From: Bacillus sp. ISL-7
GTDB lineage: Bacteria; Bacillota; Bacilli; Bacillales_B; DSM-18226
Direction of reading: 5' to 3'
NCBI RefSeq assembly: GCF_018613065.1
Contig: NZ_JAGGQW010000007.1
Coordinates: 1 to 64,000 of the forward strand
DNA: 64,000 nt
In this document: positions 1 to 7,983 of the stretch, piece after piece
How positions within the stretch are numbered: position 1 is the first letter of the stretch
Layout of the letters: each line of letters starts with the position of its first letter
The notes under the pieces: generated by a model
The model's database searches: none
What the model was told of the DNA's origin: nothing
What the model saw: the letters and a program-made list of their open reading frames with translations, nothing else
Made by a program: the position numbers and the translations under genes

Positions 1-11
1 ACATGCCTGGC

Positions 12-85
12 ACACAGAAAAAAGCATTACCGTTTTTCCAGTAATGCACCCGTTACTTTAAGTACAATCGTTCACAATATTTTAA
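12..85. repeat. Cassette-type intergenic repeat, copy 1 (edge copy)
   Basis: It contains the inverted pair GCATTAC (25-31) and GTAATGC (42-48), followed by CCCGTTACTTTAAGTACAAT (50-69) and TTCACA. The same right-hand end recurs at 898-930 and 2951-2980. It lies just 3' of the minus-strand gene at 102-869. The left part may be cut by the window edge. Confidence 0.7.
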
Positions 86-101
86 ATCAAGCCCTTCTTG
101 T

Positions 102-869
102 TTAATAAACGTCCATTTCATTTTTTATTTGCTCAAGTAACTCTTTTGGATTCCAATTATGACCAGTTAAACTTTTTCCTTTAAGATTAGCTCCAACAAC
201 CAGTGCATCTTTTTCAAGATTTGGTAACCAGTTATTAATAAAAGCCTCCAATGATATTTCAAGAGAATGGTATTCACGATAAAAATCTACGTTATTTATA
301 ACTTCCTTAGTCCTTAATTCTGATGACCAAAATGGCATAGAATCTTCTCCATCACTTGTAGTAATTGGTACTCCATCTTCACTTTCTATTGTCCAAACTT
401 TCTGATGCTCAATAATTTCATTGATGAAGTTATTGCCTAAATATTCTTCAACTAATCTTGTGCCTTCGAGCTCGGCTTCAGTTTCTGCTATTTCTTCGTC
501 CAAATCTGGATTTTTAAGCCATTGTTGGTAATGAATGATTTCGTGAGCCATACTATTTAAAATAGCAAAAATAGCATTTTCTTCTCCTCGGTTCGAAACC
601 AGTTCTTCGAAATCCCCCGTTGCCATTCTAATGTAGGGCTCTTCATCTTTAGAATAGGGACCCAAAAAGGTAGCACTAACCATTTCCAGCCTGTCTTTTG
701 TTTTTATTTGAACAGCTTTTTTAATATACACAACCACTCTAATTGGAAATTCCATATATAACCTCAACCATTTGGCAAAATCTAAACAAGATTGTCTTAT
801 ATTTGGGTTAACACCTTGTTCACACTTCACCCGTAAACCTGAACGAGGATACTGTATTTTTGTCCCCAT
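102..869 (-). CDS. Putative zinc metallopeptidase-like protein (HExxH)
   Basis: This is a 255-residue soluble protein of unknown function with no signal peptide or membrane segment. It carries an HEIIH motif (His109, Glu110, His113) inside a predicted helix reading MAHEIIHYQQW. That is the zincin zinc-binding signature, and an acidic stretch follows that could supply a third ligand (EEIAETEAELEG, about residues 125-136). Family knowledge suggests a peptidase-like fold, but the substrate is unknown and no protease family was recognised beyond the motif. The ATG at 869 follows a GGGGGTAG-like site. The gene is flanked by two copies of the intergenic repeat (12-85 and 883-935), so it forms the last visible unit of the cassette-like array. 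Moderate confidence that it is a gene, low confidence in enzymatic activity. Confidence 0.7.
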   Translation of the reverse strand: MGTKIQYPRSGLRVKCEQGVNPNIRQSCLDFAKWLRLYMEFPIRVVVYIKKAVQIKTKDRLEMVSATFLGPYSKDEEPYIRMATGDFEELVSNRGEENAIFAILNSMAHEIIHYQQWLKNPDLDEEIAETEAELEGTRLVEEYLGNNFINEIIEHQKVWTIESEDGVPITTSDGEDSMPFWSSELRTKEVINNVDFYREYHSLEISLEAFINNWLPNLEKDALVVGANLKGKSLTGHNWNPKELLEQIKNEMDVY

Positions 870-882
870 ACGTTGCTACCCC

Positions 883-935
883 CATCTTTAACATAAGCAC
901 CCGTTAGCGTAAGTACAATACTTCACATTATTAGT
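883..935. repeat. Cassette-type intergenic repeat, copy 2 (short)
   Basis: This shortened copy reads CATCTTTAACATAAG, then CACCCGTTAGCGTAAGTACA, then ATACTTCACA. It matches the right half of copies 1 and 6 almost base for base, while the left half (the AAAAAGGCT stem) is missing. It separates the genes at 102-869 and 965-1198. Confidence 0.65.
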
Positions 936-964
936 TTTTATTGAATTAAAAGAGAGGTCTGAAA

Positions 965-1198
965 TCATTTAATCATTTGCGTGAGTCCAAAAATTAACCA
1001 ATAAGCTATTGTCCCAACCACCCTCCAGGGGGATTTTCTAATGATAATACCGATACATATACATAGCAAAGTAAATACAGAGAAACCTAGCGTACGTAAT
1101 TGCCCTTGAAATGGACCAACCTTATTCAAAGCGAGTACAAAAATAGAAACGATAAGAAATGTAATTATAGCGAAATTTGTGGTTTTTGAATATTTCAT
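965..1198 (-). CDS. Small two- to three-helix membrane protein
   Basis: A 77-residue hydrophobic protein with helices at about residues 8-26, 35-53 and 57-73 and a few basic residues between them (RKSPWR). No family was recognised. An upstream ATG at 1213 is in frame, but it contains the GGAGGA ribosome binding site of the ATG at 1198, which lies at good spacing, so 1198 is the better start. It stands alone between repeat copies 2 and 3, in the same orientation as its neighbours. It may be an immunity or stress membrane peptide, which is inference from size and context only. Confidence 0.65.
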   Translation of the reverse strand: MKYSKTTNFAIITFLIVSIFVLALNKVGPFQGQLRTLGFSVFTLLCICIGIIIRKSPWRVVGTIAYWLIFGLTQMIK

Positions 1199-1275
1199 AT
1201 GAAGTTCCTCCATCCCTGAATTTTTTAATAATTAGAAATTATCCTTATTCCACAAATATCCCAAATTTTCCTTCT

Positions 1276-1357
1276 TTAATTAAACTGCCACGTCAGTTCA
1301 ACAAGCAAAAAGATAGCCGCAGCGATCTCCTCCATCTTTAACTCTTGCACCTAGAGG
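1276..1357. repeat. Cassette-type intergenic repeat, copy 3
   Basis: It has the family layout: TAAACTGCCACGTCAGTTCA, then ACAAGCAAAAAG, the AGCCGCAGC core, then CATCTTTAACTCTTGCACC. It is more diverged than copies 4 and 5. It lies between the genes at 965-1198 and 1363-1506. Confidence 0.65.
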
Positions 1358-1362
1358 AAATT

Positions 1363-1506
1363 CTAGTTTTTAGTATCTTTGGCTAATTCTTCACGTAATT
1401 TTTTTATCTCTTCAGTTTGGTCTAAGATATTATTATTCACTTTTCTTAAAGCATCATAAACCGCAAAAATCCCCGCAAATACTAAGAATCCAACCAGTAA
1501 ATCCAT
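1363..1506 (-). CDS. 47-residue membrane-anchored coiled-coil peptide
   Basis: A short reading frame starts with ATG at 1506 and stops with TAG at 1363-1365. It encodes an N-terminal hydrophobic helix (residues 2-18, LLVGFLVFAGIFAVYDA) followed by a charged heptad-like tail (about residues 22-45, with ILDQTEEIKKLREEL). This layout is common among small Bacillus membrane peptides. The ribosome binding site is weak (AAGTGGGTG). It is the only reading frame between repeat copies 3 and 4, so it would be the gene of that unit. Function unknown. Confidence 0.55.
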   Translation of the reverse strand: MDLLVGFLVFAGIFAVYDALRKVNNNILDQTEEIKKLREELAKDTKN

Positions 1507-1582
1507 TTTCACACCCACTTCATTCAATATATTAAATTAATAATAACCCAATTTGGGTAATTCTGTAATATCAAATTGGTCT

Positions 1583-1672
1583 TTGTTAAGCTAACCTGCG
1601 ACGTTAGTGAAACAAGAAAAAAGGCTCCCGCAGCAACCTCTTGTTTAACTCAAGCACCTCGTTAGTTGAAGA
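1583..1672. repeat. Cassette-type intergenic repeat, copy 4 (most complete)
   Basis: The left end has CTAAC and GTTAG around a 7-nt spacer (1591-1607). It is followed by GAAACAAGAAAAAAGGCTCC, a GCAGCAACCTCTTG segment and the right end CACCTCGTTAGTTGAAG. Read in the direction of the genes, the outer arms are TTCAACTAAC and GTTAGCTTAA, which pair at 8 of 10 positions. Confidence 0.75.
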
Positions 1673-1688
1673 GGATAAACATCTTTCA

Positions 1689-2237
1689 TCACTCAAATTC
1701 AAAAAATATTCCATTTTCTAAATTTTCTTTTCCTTCGTATATGAATTCGTCAATAAAAATTTTAAGGTCTTCGTAAGAATTGATAATTTTTTTGGTTCGA
1801 TAGTCTATTTCTAATATTTTTTCATCACTATCAATGACGTAATAAGTGTTTTTTACAATTGAATCAGCAAAAATGAAATGGGTTTTGGGTGTGCGCTTTC
1901 TTTGATATAGGTTCTGCATAGTATCTAAAGGGAAGGGTGTGCCATTCTGTTCCTCTATACTCAAGCCCTTATATGTATCAGGTCTTTTTCCTGCAATTCT
2001 TAATAAATCAAATAAATAACATCCATTGTGAGTTGACAAGAACTTTTTATACTGAGGAGGAAACTCTTTTTTTAAATCTTTTTCAAACTGAATAATAGAC
2101 TCATTTGTTAATGGAGTTTGAAGTGTACTATGCCAACGACCTTCTCCTAGATGTCCATAAAAGATACTGTCAGTTCGTAATCTTTTCTTATCCTCCCCGT
2201 ATATCTCACTTAGTTCTTTACTAAGAAATTCAAACAT
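1689..2237 (-). CDS. SMI1/KNR4-family protein
   Basis: A 182-residue soluble protein with features of the SMI1/KNR4 (SUKH) superfamily: an N-terminal helical part, then ESIIQFEKDLKKEFPPQYKKFLSTHNG at about residues 46-71, with the typical 'P..Y..FL..hNG' core, and later FADSIVKNTYYVIDSDEKI with the mixed beta strands. SUKH proteins often act as immunity proteins to toxic nucleases in polymorphic toxin systems. No toxin gene is visible nearby, so an orphan immunity gene is an inference. GTG at 2246 is in frame, but the AAGGTGG site sits correctly for the ATG at 2237. It occupies one repeat-bounded unit of the array. Confidence 0.8.
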   Translation of the reverse strand: MFEFLSKELSEIYGEDKKRLRTDSIFYGHLGEGRWHSTLQTPLTNESIIQFEKDLKKEFPPQYKKFLSTHNGCYLFDLLRIAGKRPDTYKGLSIEEQNGTPFPLDTMQNLYQRKRTPKTHFIFADSIVKNTYYVIDSDEKILEIDYRTKKIINSYEDLKIFIDEFIYEGKENLENGIFFEFE

Positions 2238-2283
2238 AAATACCACCTTTTTTTAACAATGTACTTACAATAATTCGGTCTTC

Positions 2284-2365
2284 CTCTTCAACTATCCTGC
2301 AGGGTTACTTGAATAAGAAAAAAAGGCTTTGCCTCTATTAAAGTAAGCATCAAATAGTTGAAGAT
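2284..2365. repeat. Cassette-type intergenic repeat, copy 5
   Basis: Perfect 10-bp terminal inverted repeats, CTTCAACTAT (2286-2295) and ATAGTTGAAG (2354-2363), enclose CCTGCAGGGTTACTTGAATA, a poly-A stretch and a small AGGC/GCCT stem. This is the clearest evidence that the element is a discrete unit with paired ends. Confidence 0.75.
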
Positions 2366-2368
2366 TCA

Positions 2369-2836
2369 TTAACCTTCATCCTGAAGTAAATCAGCAAGTC
2401 CTTCTTCTGAAACTACTTTTATTCCATTTCTTTTAAGTAAGGCAGCTGTTACTCCATCTCCAAGTATTTTCTGACCTTGAAACTCCCCATTATAAATCAT
2501 TGAACTTCCACAGGAGGGACTAAACTCTTTTAGTACAACCCCGGTTGTACCAAGCTCTTGAGCCCTTCTTAGTGTAAAATAAGCTCCTTTTATGTATAGT
2601 TCAGTAACATCTCTGCCAGATTTTTCGATTACCCTAGCTTTACCATCAAGGACATCGCCTCCGTCACCACCTATTATCTCAGCAGGTTCTCTAGGAATTG
2701 AAAAACCACCGAGCAATTCAGGACATACAGTTATTACTTTGTTGTCATCTATCATTTGAAGTATCTTTTTATTTAAACAATGAGTACCGTTATATCTTAC
2801 TTCTAAACCCGCTAAACAAGAACTTACTAATATCAT
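2369..2836 (-). CDS. DUF523 family protein
   Basis: A 155-residue protein matching DUF523 from its conserved signature pieces: ILVSSCLAGLEVRYNG at the start, VCPELLGGFSIPREPAEI at about residues 37-54, and FSPSCGSS at about 104-111. The conserved Cys residues in CLxG, CPE and SPSCG are all present and suggest a metal or redox site, but the biochemical role of the family is not established. The length is typical for a stand-alone DUF523. The ATG at 2836 follows GGGGTGAT. It is the first gene of the repeat-separated array and lies between copies 5 and 6. Confidence 0.85.
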   Translation of the reverse strand: MILVSSCLAGLEVRYNGTHCLNKKILQMIDDNKVITVCPELLGGFSIPREPAEIIGGDGGDVLDGKARVIEKSGRDVTELYIKGAYFTLRRAQELGTTGVVLKEFSPSCGSSMIYNGEFQGQKILGDGVTAALLKRNGIKVVSEEGLADLLQDEG

Positions 2837-2870
2837 TCATATCACCCCGATCTAATGGTCCCTTATTTCC

Positions 2871-2980
2871 TTCTTCAGCTAAACTACCTGTTAGCACAAT
2901 AAGTAAAAAGTCACCAACAATGGCAGCACTATAAATATCTTCACCTCTTGCACCCATTAGTTTAATTACAATCCTTCACA
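2871..2980. repeat. Cassette-type intergenic repeat, copy 6
   Basis: The left end reads CAGCTAAACTACCTGTTAGC and the right end CACCCATTAGTTTAATTACA (2951-2970) plus ATCCTTCACA (2971-2980). The right end is nearly identical to copies 1 and 2. It closes the array on its upstream side, before the MocR pseudogene. Confidence 0.7.
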
Positions 2981-3033
2981 AACTCTTCTGTGTTGAATCA
3001 GTACAATATTTTGTTACGGATGTTTTTTTATTT

Positions 3034-4456
3034 TTAACTTTCATTAGGGAACCAAGCTTTTTGGAGTAACATGATCCCTTTATCTATTTTTTCTTCTAAA
3101 ACCCCTCCAAAACCAATCATAACTAACGATGGTTTAACTTCTCTTTCATTGAGGCAATAAAAAGTTGGGTCATAAACTTTTACACCAACTTTCTTCGCCT
3201 GCTCCAATAATTCTTTTGTAGACCTATTTTTAACTCTTATTAACAGATGAAGCCCTGCTTTTTGTCCAATAATTTCTATACGTTTTCCCATATATTCATT
3301 TAATGCATTCACAAGTGTTTTATGTTTGTTCTCGTACACTTTTCTCATTCTTCGAATATGACTTGTAAAATGTCCTTCATTCATAAGTATATATAATCCT
3401 TTTTGAACAATAGACGGTACGGATTGATAGTAATTACCATACATATGATTGTATGCATCCATTAAGCTTTGTGGCAAAACAATGTAACTTACTCTCACGG
3501 CCGGGGAAAAAGATTTAGAAAATGTACCTAAATAAATTACATTTTCTTTTGCATCTAAGGCTTTTAAAGAAGGAATCGGTTGACCTTGGTATCGGAATTC
3601 ACTGTCATAATCATCTTCAATAATAAAGCTACCGTTTTGATTTGCCCACTCTAATAATAACAATCGCTTTTGGATAGGAAGTACCATTCCATACGGGAAT
3701 TGATGAGAAGGGGTAATATAGGCTGCCTTTGCCTCGACCTTTTTTAGCTGTTCTATATCTATGCCATCTTTTTCAAGTCGGATAGGTTTAACTGACCATC
3801 CATGGTTGTTGAAAACGGATTGCGCCCCATCATAGCTCGGATTCTCCATAGCGACTGAACGCTCTCCGTTAGAAAGTAATTGGAGAATAAGACTGATTGC
3901 GTGTTGAGTGCCAGAGCAAATAGCTATTTGCTCCACTGAACAGACAACTCCCCGTGACTGAAATAAATAATTCATTAATTCTTCACGTAGGCCCACATCT
4001 CCCTGTCTTTCTCCTGGACTTAATAATTGTTCAAGTTCATCCGTCAAAGCTTGAGTTAAACAGCGCTTCCAAATGTGGATTGGAAAAGAGTTTATATCTA
4101 TATCACCGTACTTAAAATCATATTCAAATGTTTCTTCTTTCTTATCCATGGGTACTTTTGATTTATATTTAATTTCCTGTAAAGAAGGAGATAGGACGGG
4201 TTGCTCTAATGGGAGTACAATTAGCCCTACCCTACCCTAGCCTTACTTGATACATACCCTTCTGCTAACAATTGTTGATACGCACCTTCTACCGTGTTTT
4301 TGCTAATTTTTAAATGGCCTGATAAATACCGAATAGAGGTAAAAGTGCTCCCTCGGGAATGTCATCGTCTTCTATTTTTTGTTTTATGTATTGATACAAC
4401 TGTACATAAATAGGAACACTACTGTGCTTATCTAGTAAAGGAATAAACTCTAACAT
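3034..4456 (-). pseudogene. MocR/PdxR-type GntR-aminotransferase regulator, double frameshift
   Basis: The original gene began at ATG 4456 behind a perfect AGGAGG and encoded about 470 residues. An N-terminal winged-helix GntR domain (IPLLDKHSSVPIYVQLYQYI...) was fused to a fold-type I aminotransferase domain. The aminotransferase part is still open at 3034-4149 (371 residues) and keeps the PLP lysine region GTFSKSFSPAVR and the DDYDSEF motif. The GntR part is broken twice. A one-base loss near 4338-4340 shifts PEGALLP out of frame with the following IRYLSGHLK. A CCCTA triplet repeat at 4225-4239 carries one extra 5-bp unit and shifts the linker. An isolated aminotransferase domain could still be made from an internal start but could not bind DNA through the GntR domain. 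Confidence 0.85.
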
Positions 4457-4827
4457 ATTACCTCCTGCTGACTATATGTAGTTCTCCAAAGCTGACATTT
4501 TCAAGGACAATATTCCAATACAATTATTATAACCTATTGGCTGAGTAGGAATTATAAGGGGGATGCATTTGTTAAAACTGTATAATGATTTGAGCAAATT
4601 GGTACAGATAAGGACCAAACCAACGCTTTTTTATAAAAGGGACAGAAAATAAAGAAACAAACTTCTATGTCTTCACAGAATAGTTCGGAGTAATAAAATC
4701 AACTATATCCCTTCCCTCTGACCCTATCATATTTTTAGAAACTGTACCTTTTCTTAGGGACAATATTGTAATAAACTCTTTGTATCCACTAGCGCATTGC
4801 ACAAAATATAGAATAATAGGTGACAAT
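4457..4827. promoter_or_regulatory. Divergent intergenic region between the MocR remnant and dapF
   Basis: About 370 bases without a supported gene. Two same-strand copies of GGACAATATT, each followed two bases later by AATA, lie at 4505-4520 and 4758-4773: one about 50 bases before the MocR start and one about 55 bases before the dapF start. MocR proteins usually bind direct repeats in divergent promoter regions, so these are candidate operators. This is inference only. Confidence 0.35.
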
Positions 4828-5688
4828 ATGAAAGAATTTGCATTTACAAAAATGCACACTTTAGGTAACAATTATATTTATGTAAATATGTTTAAAGAAT
4901 TAATTGCTGAACATGAGCTAGCATCTATTGCTGTTGATATCTCAAATGTTCATACAGGTATTGGGTCTGATGGTTTAATTTTAATCTGTCCATCGACAGA
5001 AGCAGACTTAAAAATGCGAATATTTAATAGTGATGGTTCTGAAGCAGAAAATTGTGGGAATGGATTAAGGTGTGTTGCCAAATATGCTTACGAAAATAAG
5101 TTAGTAAATAAAGAGAACTTTACAATCGAAACTCTTTCAGGAACTGTACAAGCACATGTCTATGTAAAAGGTACTCACATTCTTGAAGTGACAATTAACA
5201 TGGGAAGGCCAAGATTTCGCAGAAAAGAAATACCAATGCTTGGTATCGATCAACATGAAGTAGTAGCAGAACCCATTAGATTTGGTAATAAGACATATAC
5301 AGCAACGCTTGTATCAATGGGAAACCCTCATATTATTTTTTATGTAGATGATATTGAAAAAGCACCTCTTACAACATTAGGTGCCATTGTTGAAAAAGAC
5401 AATCGGTTTCCTATGGGTATAAACGTTGGATTTGTGCAAGTGTTAAATGAAATGGAACTACATTATCGCGTATGGGAACGAGGATCAGGGATCACTCAAG
5501 CTTGCGGCACTGGTGCCTGCGCAGCAGTTGTAGCCTCCATCTTAAATAGCTATACAAGCAAAAACATGTCAGTAACCGTACATTTAGCCCGGGGTGATTT
5601 GAAAATTACTTGGACAGAGCAAGGAGATGTCTTGATGACTGGTTGTGCTAATATAGTTTGTCATGGGATTTATTATTACGTAACTTAA
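4828..5688 (+). CDS. dapF: Diaminopimelate epimerase
   Basis: A 286-residue enzyme that interconverts LL- and meso-2,6-diaminopimelate, the step before lysine and the peptidoglycan cross-linking residue. Both catalytic cysteines are visible in their family motifs: Cys76 in ENCGNG and Cys226 in QACGTGACA. The substrate-binding GSDGLILI, NMGRP and VSMGNPH segments are also present. The ATG at 4828 is preceded by AGGTGA at correct spacing; the frame stays open to 4780 but has no better start. The gene faces the MocR pseudogene across a shared promoter region, which suggests that regulator once controlled it. A second copy elsewhere in the genome is likely but cannot be seen here. Confidence 0.92.
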   Translation: MKEFAFTKMHTLGNNYIYVNMFKELIAEHELASIAVDISNVHTGIGSDGLILICPSTEADLKMRIFNSDGSEAENCGNGLRCVAKYAYENKLVNKENFTIETLSGTVQAHVYVKGTHILEVTINMGRPRFRRKEIPMLGIDQHEVVAEPIRFGNKTYTATLVSMGNPHIIFYVDDIEKAPLTTLGAIVEKDNRFPMGINVGFVQVLNEMELHYRVWERGSGITQACGTGACAAVVASILNSYTSKNMSVTVHLARGDLKITWTEQGDVLMTGCANIVCHGIYYYVT

Positions 5689-5837
5689 ATTGTTTACTAA
5701 TTAAGGAAAACTCCCCTATTAAGAAATTCAATTAACCATAAAACACAAGATATTTGATTTTAAAATCTTGTTATAAAGTTGAACTAAAGATACATTGTTT
5801 GATTATAAAAATTATATGAAAGCGAGGTAAATTCGCA

Positions 5838-6470
5838 TTGGATCGAAAAATTATTACATTGGCCGTTGGAAAACCGAAGGAATATGATTGGAATAATAAA
5901 AAAGAGGTTTCGGCCATAGGAAAATCTTTTGTACAAGTTGTTGAATTGAAAAAATCCGGTTTTGTAGGTGATGATGTTGCAAACCACAAGTTTCATGGTG
6001 GTATTGATCGTGCGGTATGTTTATATCCATTTGAGCATTACTCTTATTGGGAAAAGATATTTCAAAAAAAACTAGCTCCACCTGCTTTCGGGGAAAATAT
6101 TACAGCAACAGGGATGTTGGAAGAACAGGTTTATATAGGCGATATATTTAAAATAGGGGATACTATTCTTCAAGTTACCCAAGGAAGGGTACCTTGTGCA
6201 ACTATCTCCAAGTATAATCAGGAAAAACAATTTTTAAAGAAAGTGGTTGAAACGACTCTAACTGGTTACTTTTTTCGAGTATTGGAAGAGGGGGCCATGA
6301 AGTGCGATTCGGAAATAAATCTAGTGGAAAAAGACTCTAAAGAAATATCCGTTTCTTTTGCTACACAAATTCTTTTTCATCAACAACAAGATAAAACATC
6401 CATTGAAAAAATATTGACGGTTGATGCTCTTGCAGAGGACTGGAGAAATAGATTTTTAAAATTGTTATGA
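5838..6470 (+). CDS. MOSC domain-containing protein (YiiM-like)
   Basis: A 210-residue protein with a MOSC domain over residues 30-160. The signs are KFHGGIDRAVCLYPFEHYSYW, GENITATGM, VYIGDIFKIGD and the conserved cysteine in QGRVPCATISK (about residue 120). MOSC proteins of the YiiM group take part in molybdenum-cofactor-dependent reduction of N-hydroxylated compounds, and the cysteine is the likely ligand. The C-terminal 50 residues match the 3-alpha extension of this group. The start is TTG at 5838 after GAGGT with about nine bases spacing; no ATG fits. It is monocistronic and followed by a terminator at 6492-6530. Confidence 0.85.
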   Translation: MDRKIITLAVGKPKEYDWNNKKEVSAIGKSFVQVVELKKSGFVGDDVANHKFHGGIDRAVCLYPFEHYSYWEKIFQKKLAPPAFGENITATGMLEEQVYIGDIFKIGDTILQVTQGRVPCATISKYNQEKQFLKKVVETTLTGYFFRVLEEGAMKCDSEINLVEKDSKEISVSFATQILFHQQQDKTSIEKILTVDALAEDWRNRFLKLL

Positions 6471-6491
6471 TTCTTTTCAAAAATCGTAGGT

Positions 6492-6530
6492 ACACAAAAA
6501 ACCTAGACTAAAAAGCTAGGATTTTTGTGT
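6492..6530 (+). terminator. Intrinsic terminator after the MOSC gene
   Basis: Arms ACACAAAAAACCTAG and CTAGGATTTTTGTGT enclose a short loop and sit 22 bases after the MOSC stop codon. The A-rich and T-rich flanks would allow termination in either direction. Confidence 0.7.
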
Positions 6531-6534
6531 ATCC

Positions 6535-6636
6535 TTGTTCAACTATCCTGCCCGGTAGTGAAACAAGAAAAGCTGCCAAAATAGACAGCTCTTACCCTTA
6601 TCTCTTTCACCCGTTGTGTTCACAATCACAATGACG
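6535..6636. repeat. Cassette-type intergenic repeat, copy 7 (isolated)
   Basis: It contains CAACTATCCTGCCCGGTAGT, then GAAACAAGAAAAGCTGCC, AGCTGCC pairing partly with GACAGCT, and the right end TTCACCCGTTG plus TTCACAATCACAAT. It is the same element as at 1583-1672 but 3.5 kb away, between the MOSC gene and the kinase gene, with no cassette-like small gene beside it. Confidence 0.7.
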
Positions 6637-6665
6637 GAAGTTTCACTCATTAAAAAAAAGAGCAG

Positions 6666-7982
6666 TTAACTAGCCAAGGGAATCCAACCTGTCAATTGTG
6701 CACCTCCATCTATATAATTTTCCGCGATAATGACACCACCGTGCCGCCTTATGATTCTTTGTGTAGTGGTCAAACCTAATCCGAATCCACCTGTGTCATA
6801 GTTTCTCGATACTTCACCACGATATAGTGGTTTGAAAACATGTTTAAGTTCTTCCGAAGAGAATCCCTCACCTGTATCTCGAATGGTAAAACAAACTCGG
6901 TCCATATCCTTATAGCATTGAATAAGAATCTTACCTTGATGGGGTGTATGCCTTACAGCATTGTCTAATAAGTTATTCATCGCACGCTCTAATAAGTGTG
7001 TATCACCCTCAATAACGCAATCATCTGCAAAACCGTCCTTGATTATCGAGATCTGCTTCTGCCCGGCTTGCAGCTTGATGCTGTCTATAGCATTTTTTAG
7101 TACACTTGCAAGGTCCACTTTGTTTATGTTATGGTCGATTTCCAAGTATTCCGTCTTTGTAAATGTGAAAAGGTCCTCCACAAGCCGGTCCAACTGAGCT
7201 GACTTCTCCTTACAAACCGCAAGATATTTTGCTTGTTTTTCTGGTGAATCGGCGATACCTTGCTCTAAGCCATCCAAATAGCCTCGTAAGGCAAATAACG
7301 GTGTCCGTAAGTCATGGGCGACAGAAGCAATAACGAATCGCCGTTCGCCTTCCAATTCAACTTGTTTCTGAAATGATTCTTTTAGGCCATCCACCATCAC
7401 TTTAAATCCGTCACCTACCTCAGCAATTTCTGCCATTTTGGACGAAGGTAATTGAACGTCCAAATCTCCCTCCGCTATTTGTCGAGCACAAGTGCTCATT
7501 TTTTCTAGAGGTATAAGAATATATCTTCGCATTCCATAGGCGACAATAATAAAAGCTAACAATAGGCCAATGACTGCCGCTATCATCGGAATGACTCTAG
7601 AATTCGAATAATATAGGGCAACCTTTCCGATTACTCGCCCGCCCTGAATGATGGAAAAATGTTCCGAGCGCCTAAATGAGTGATGAATGTTAGAGGGGGG
7701 TTGATAAATAACCTGTTCTTTTCCAGATTGAATTGATACATCCATGTTCGTTCTCTGTAACTGTCTATTCAGTTGTTTTTGCCAAGCAGAGCTCGTCCAG
7801 TTTTCGGAATTCATTTCGATCAATTGAATGGTCTTTTTCAAGTTTTCCTTTTGTAAATGACTCATGCCAAAATCGAGCGTTTTTGTTTCAATAAGGTGTG
7901 CGGTTACAAAAAATAACCATGGTAATAGTGTAATGAAAAGTAGACAGAGTATAGTAAACTTACGAATGTGAATGTTTTTCAT
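6666..7982 (-). CDS. Two-component sensor histidine kinase
   Basis: A 438-residue membrane kinase. TM1 lies at residues 8-30, an extracellular sensor of about 100 residues follows, then TM2 at 131-150, a HAMP domain at about 151-205, and a HisKA box with phospho-acceptor His223 (ASVAHDLRTPLFAL). The ATP-binding domain shows N box NLLDNAVRHTP, G1 DTGEGF and G2 GGFGLGL. The start is ATG 7982, one base after the regulator stop, with GGGAG inside the regulator gene. A longer frame to 8222 overlaps the regulator and is not the start. It pairs with the OmpR-type regulator at 7984-8670. The signal is unknown. Confidence 0.9.
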   Translation of the reverse strand: MKNIHIRKFTILCLLFITLLPWLFFVTAHLIETKTLDFGMSHLQKENLKKTIQLIEMNSENWTSSAWQKQLNRQLQRTNMDVSIQSGKEQVIYQPPSNIHHSFRRSEHFSIIQGGRVIGKVALYYSNSRVIPMIAAVIGLLLAFIIVAYGMRRYILIPLEKMSTCARQIAEGDLDVQLPSSKMAEIAEVGDGFKVMVDGLKESFQKQVELEGERRFVIASVAHDLRTPLFALRGYLDGLEQGIADSPEKQAKYLAVCKEKSAQLDRLVEDLFTFTKTEYLEIDHNINKVDLASVLKNAIDSIKLQAGQKQISIIKDGFADDCVIEGDTHLLERAMNNLLDNAVRHTPHQGKILIQCYKDMDRVCFTIRDTGEGFSSEELKHVFKPLYRGEVSRNYDTGGFGLGLTTTQRIIRRHGGVIIAENYIDGGAQLTGWIPLAS

Positions 7983-7983
7983 G

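Noticed and set aside
4665..4871. 68-codon minus-strand frame across the dapF promoter
   Set aside because: It overlaps the dapF start and promoter region and has no recognisable features.
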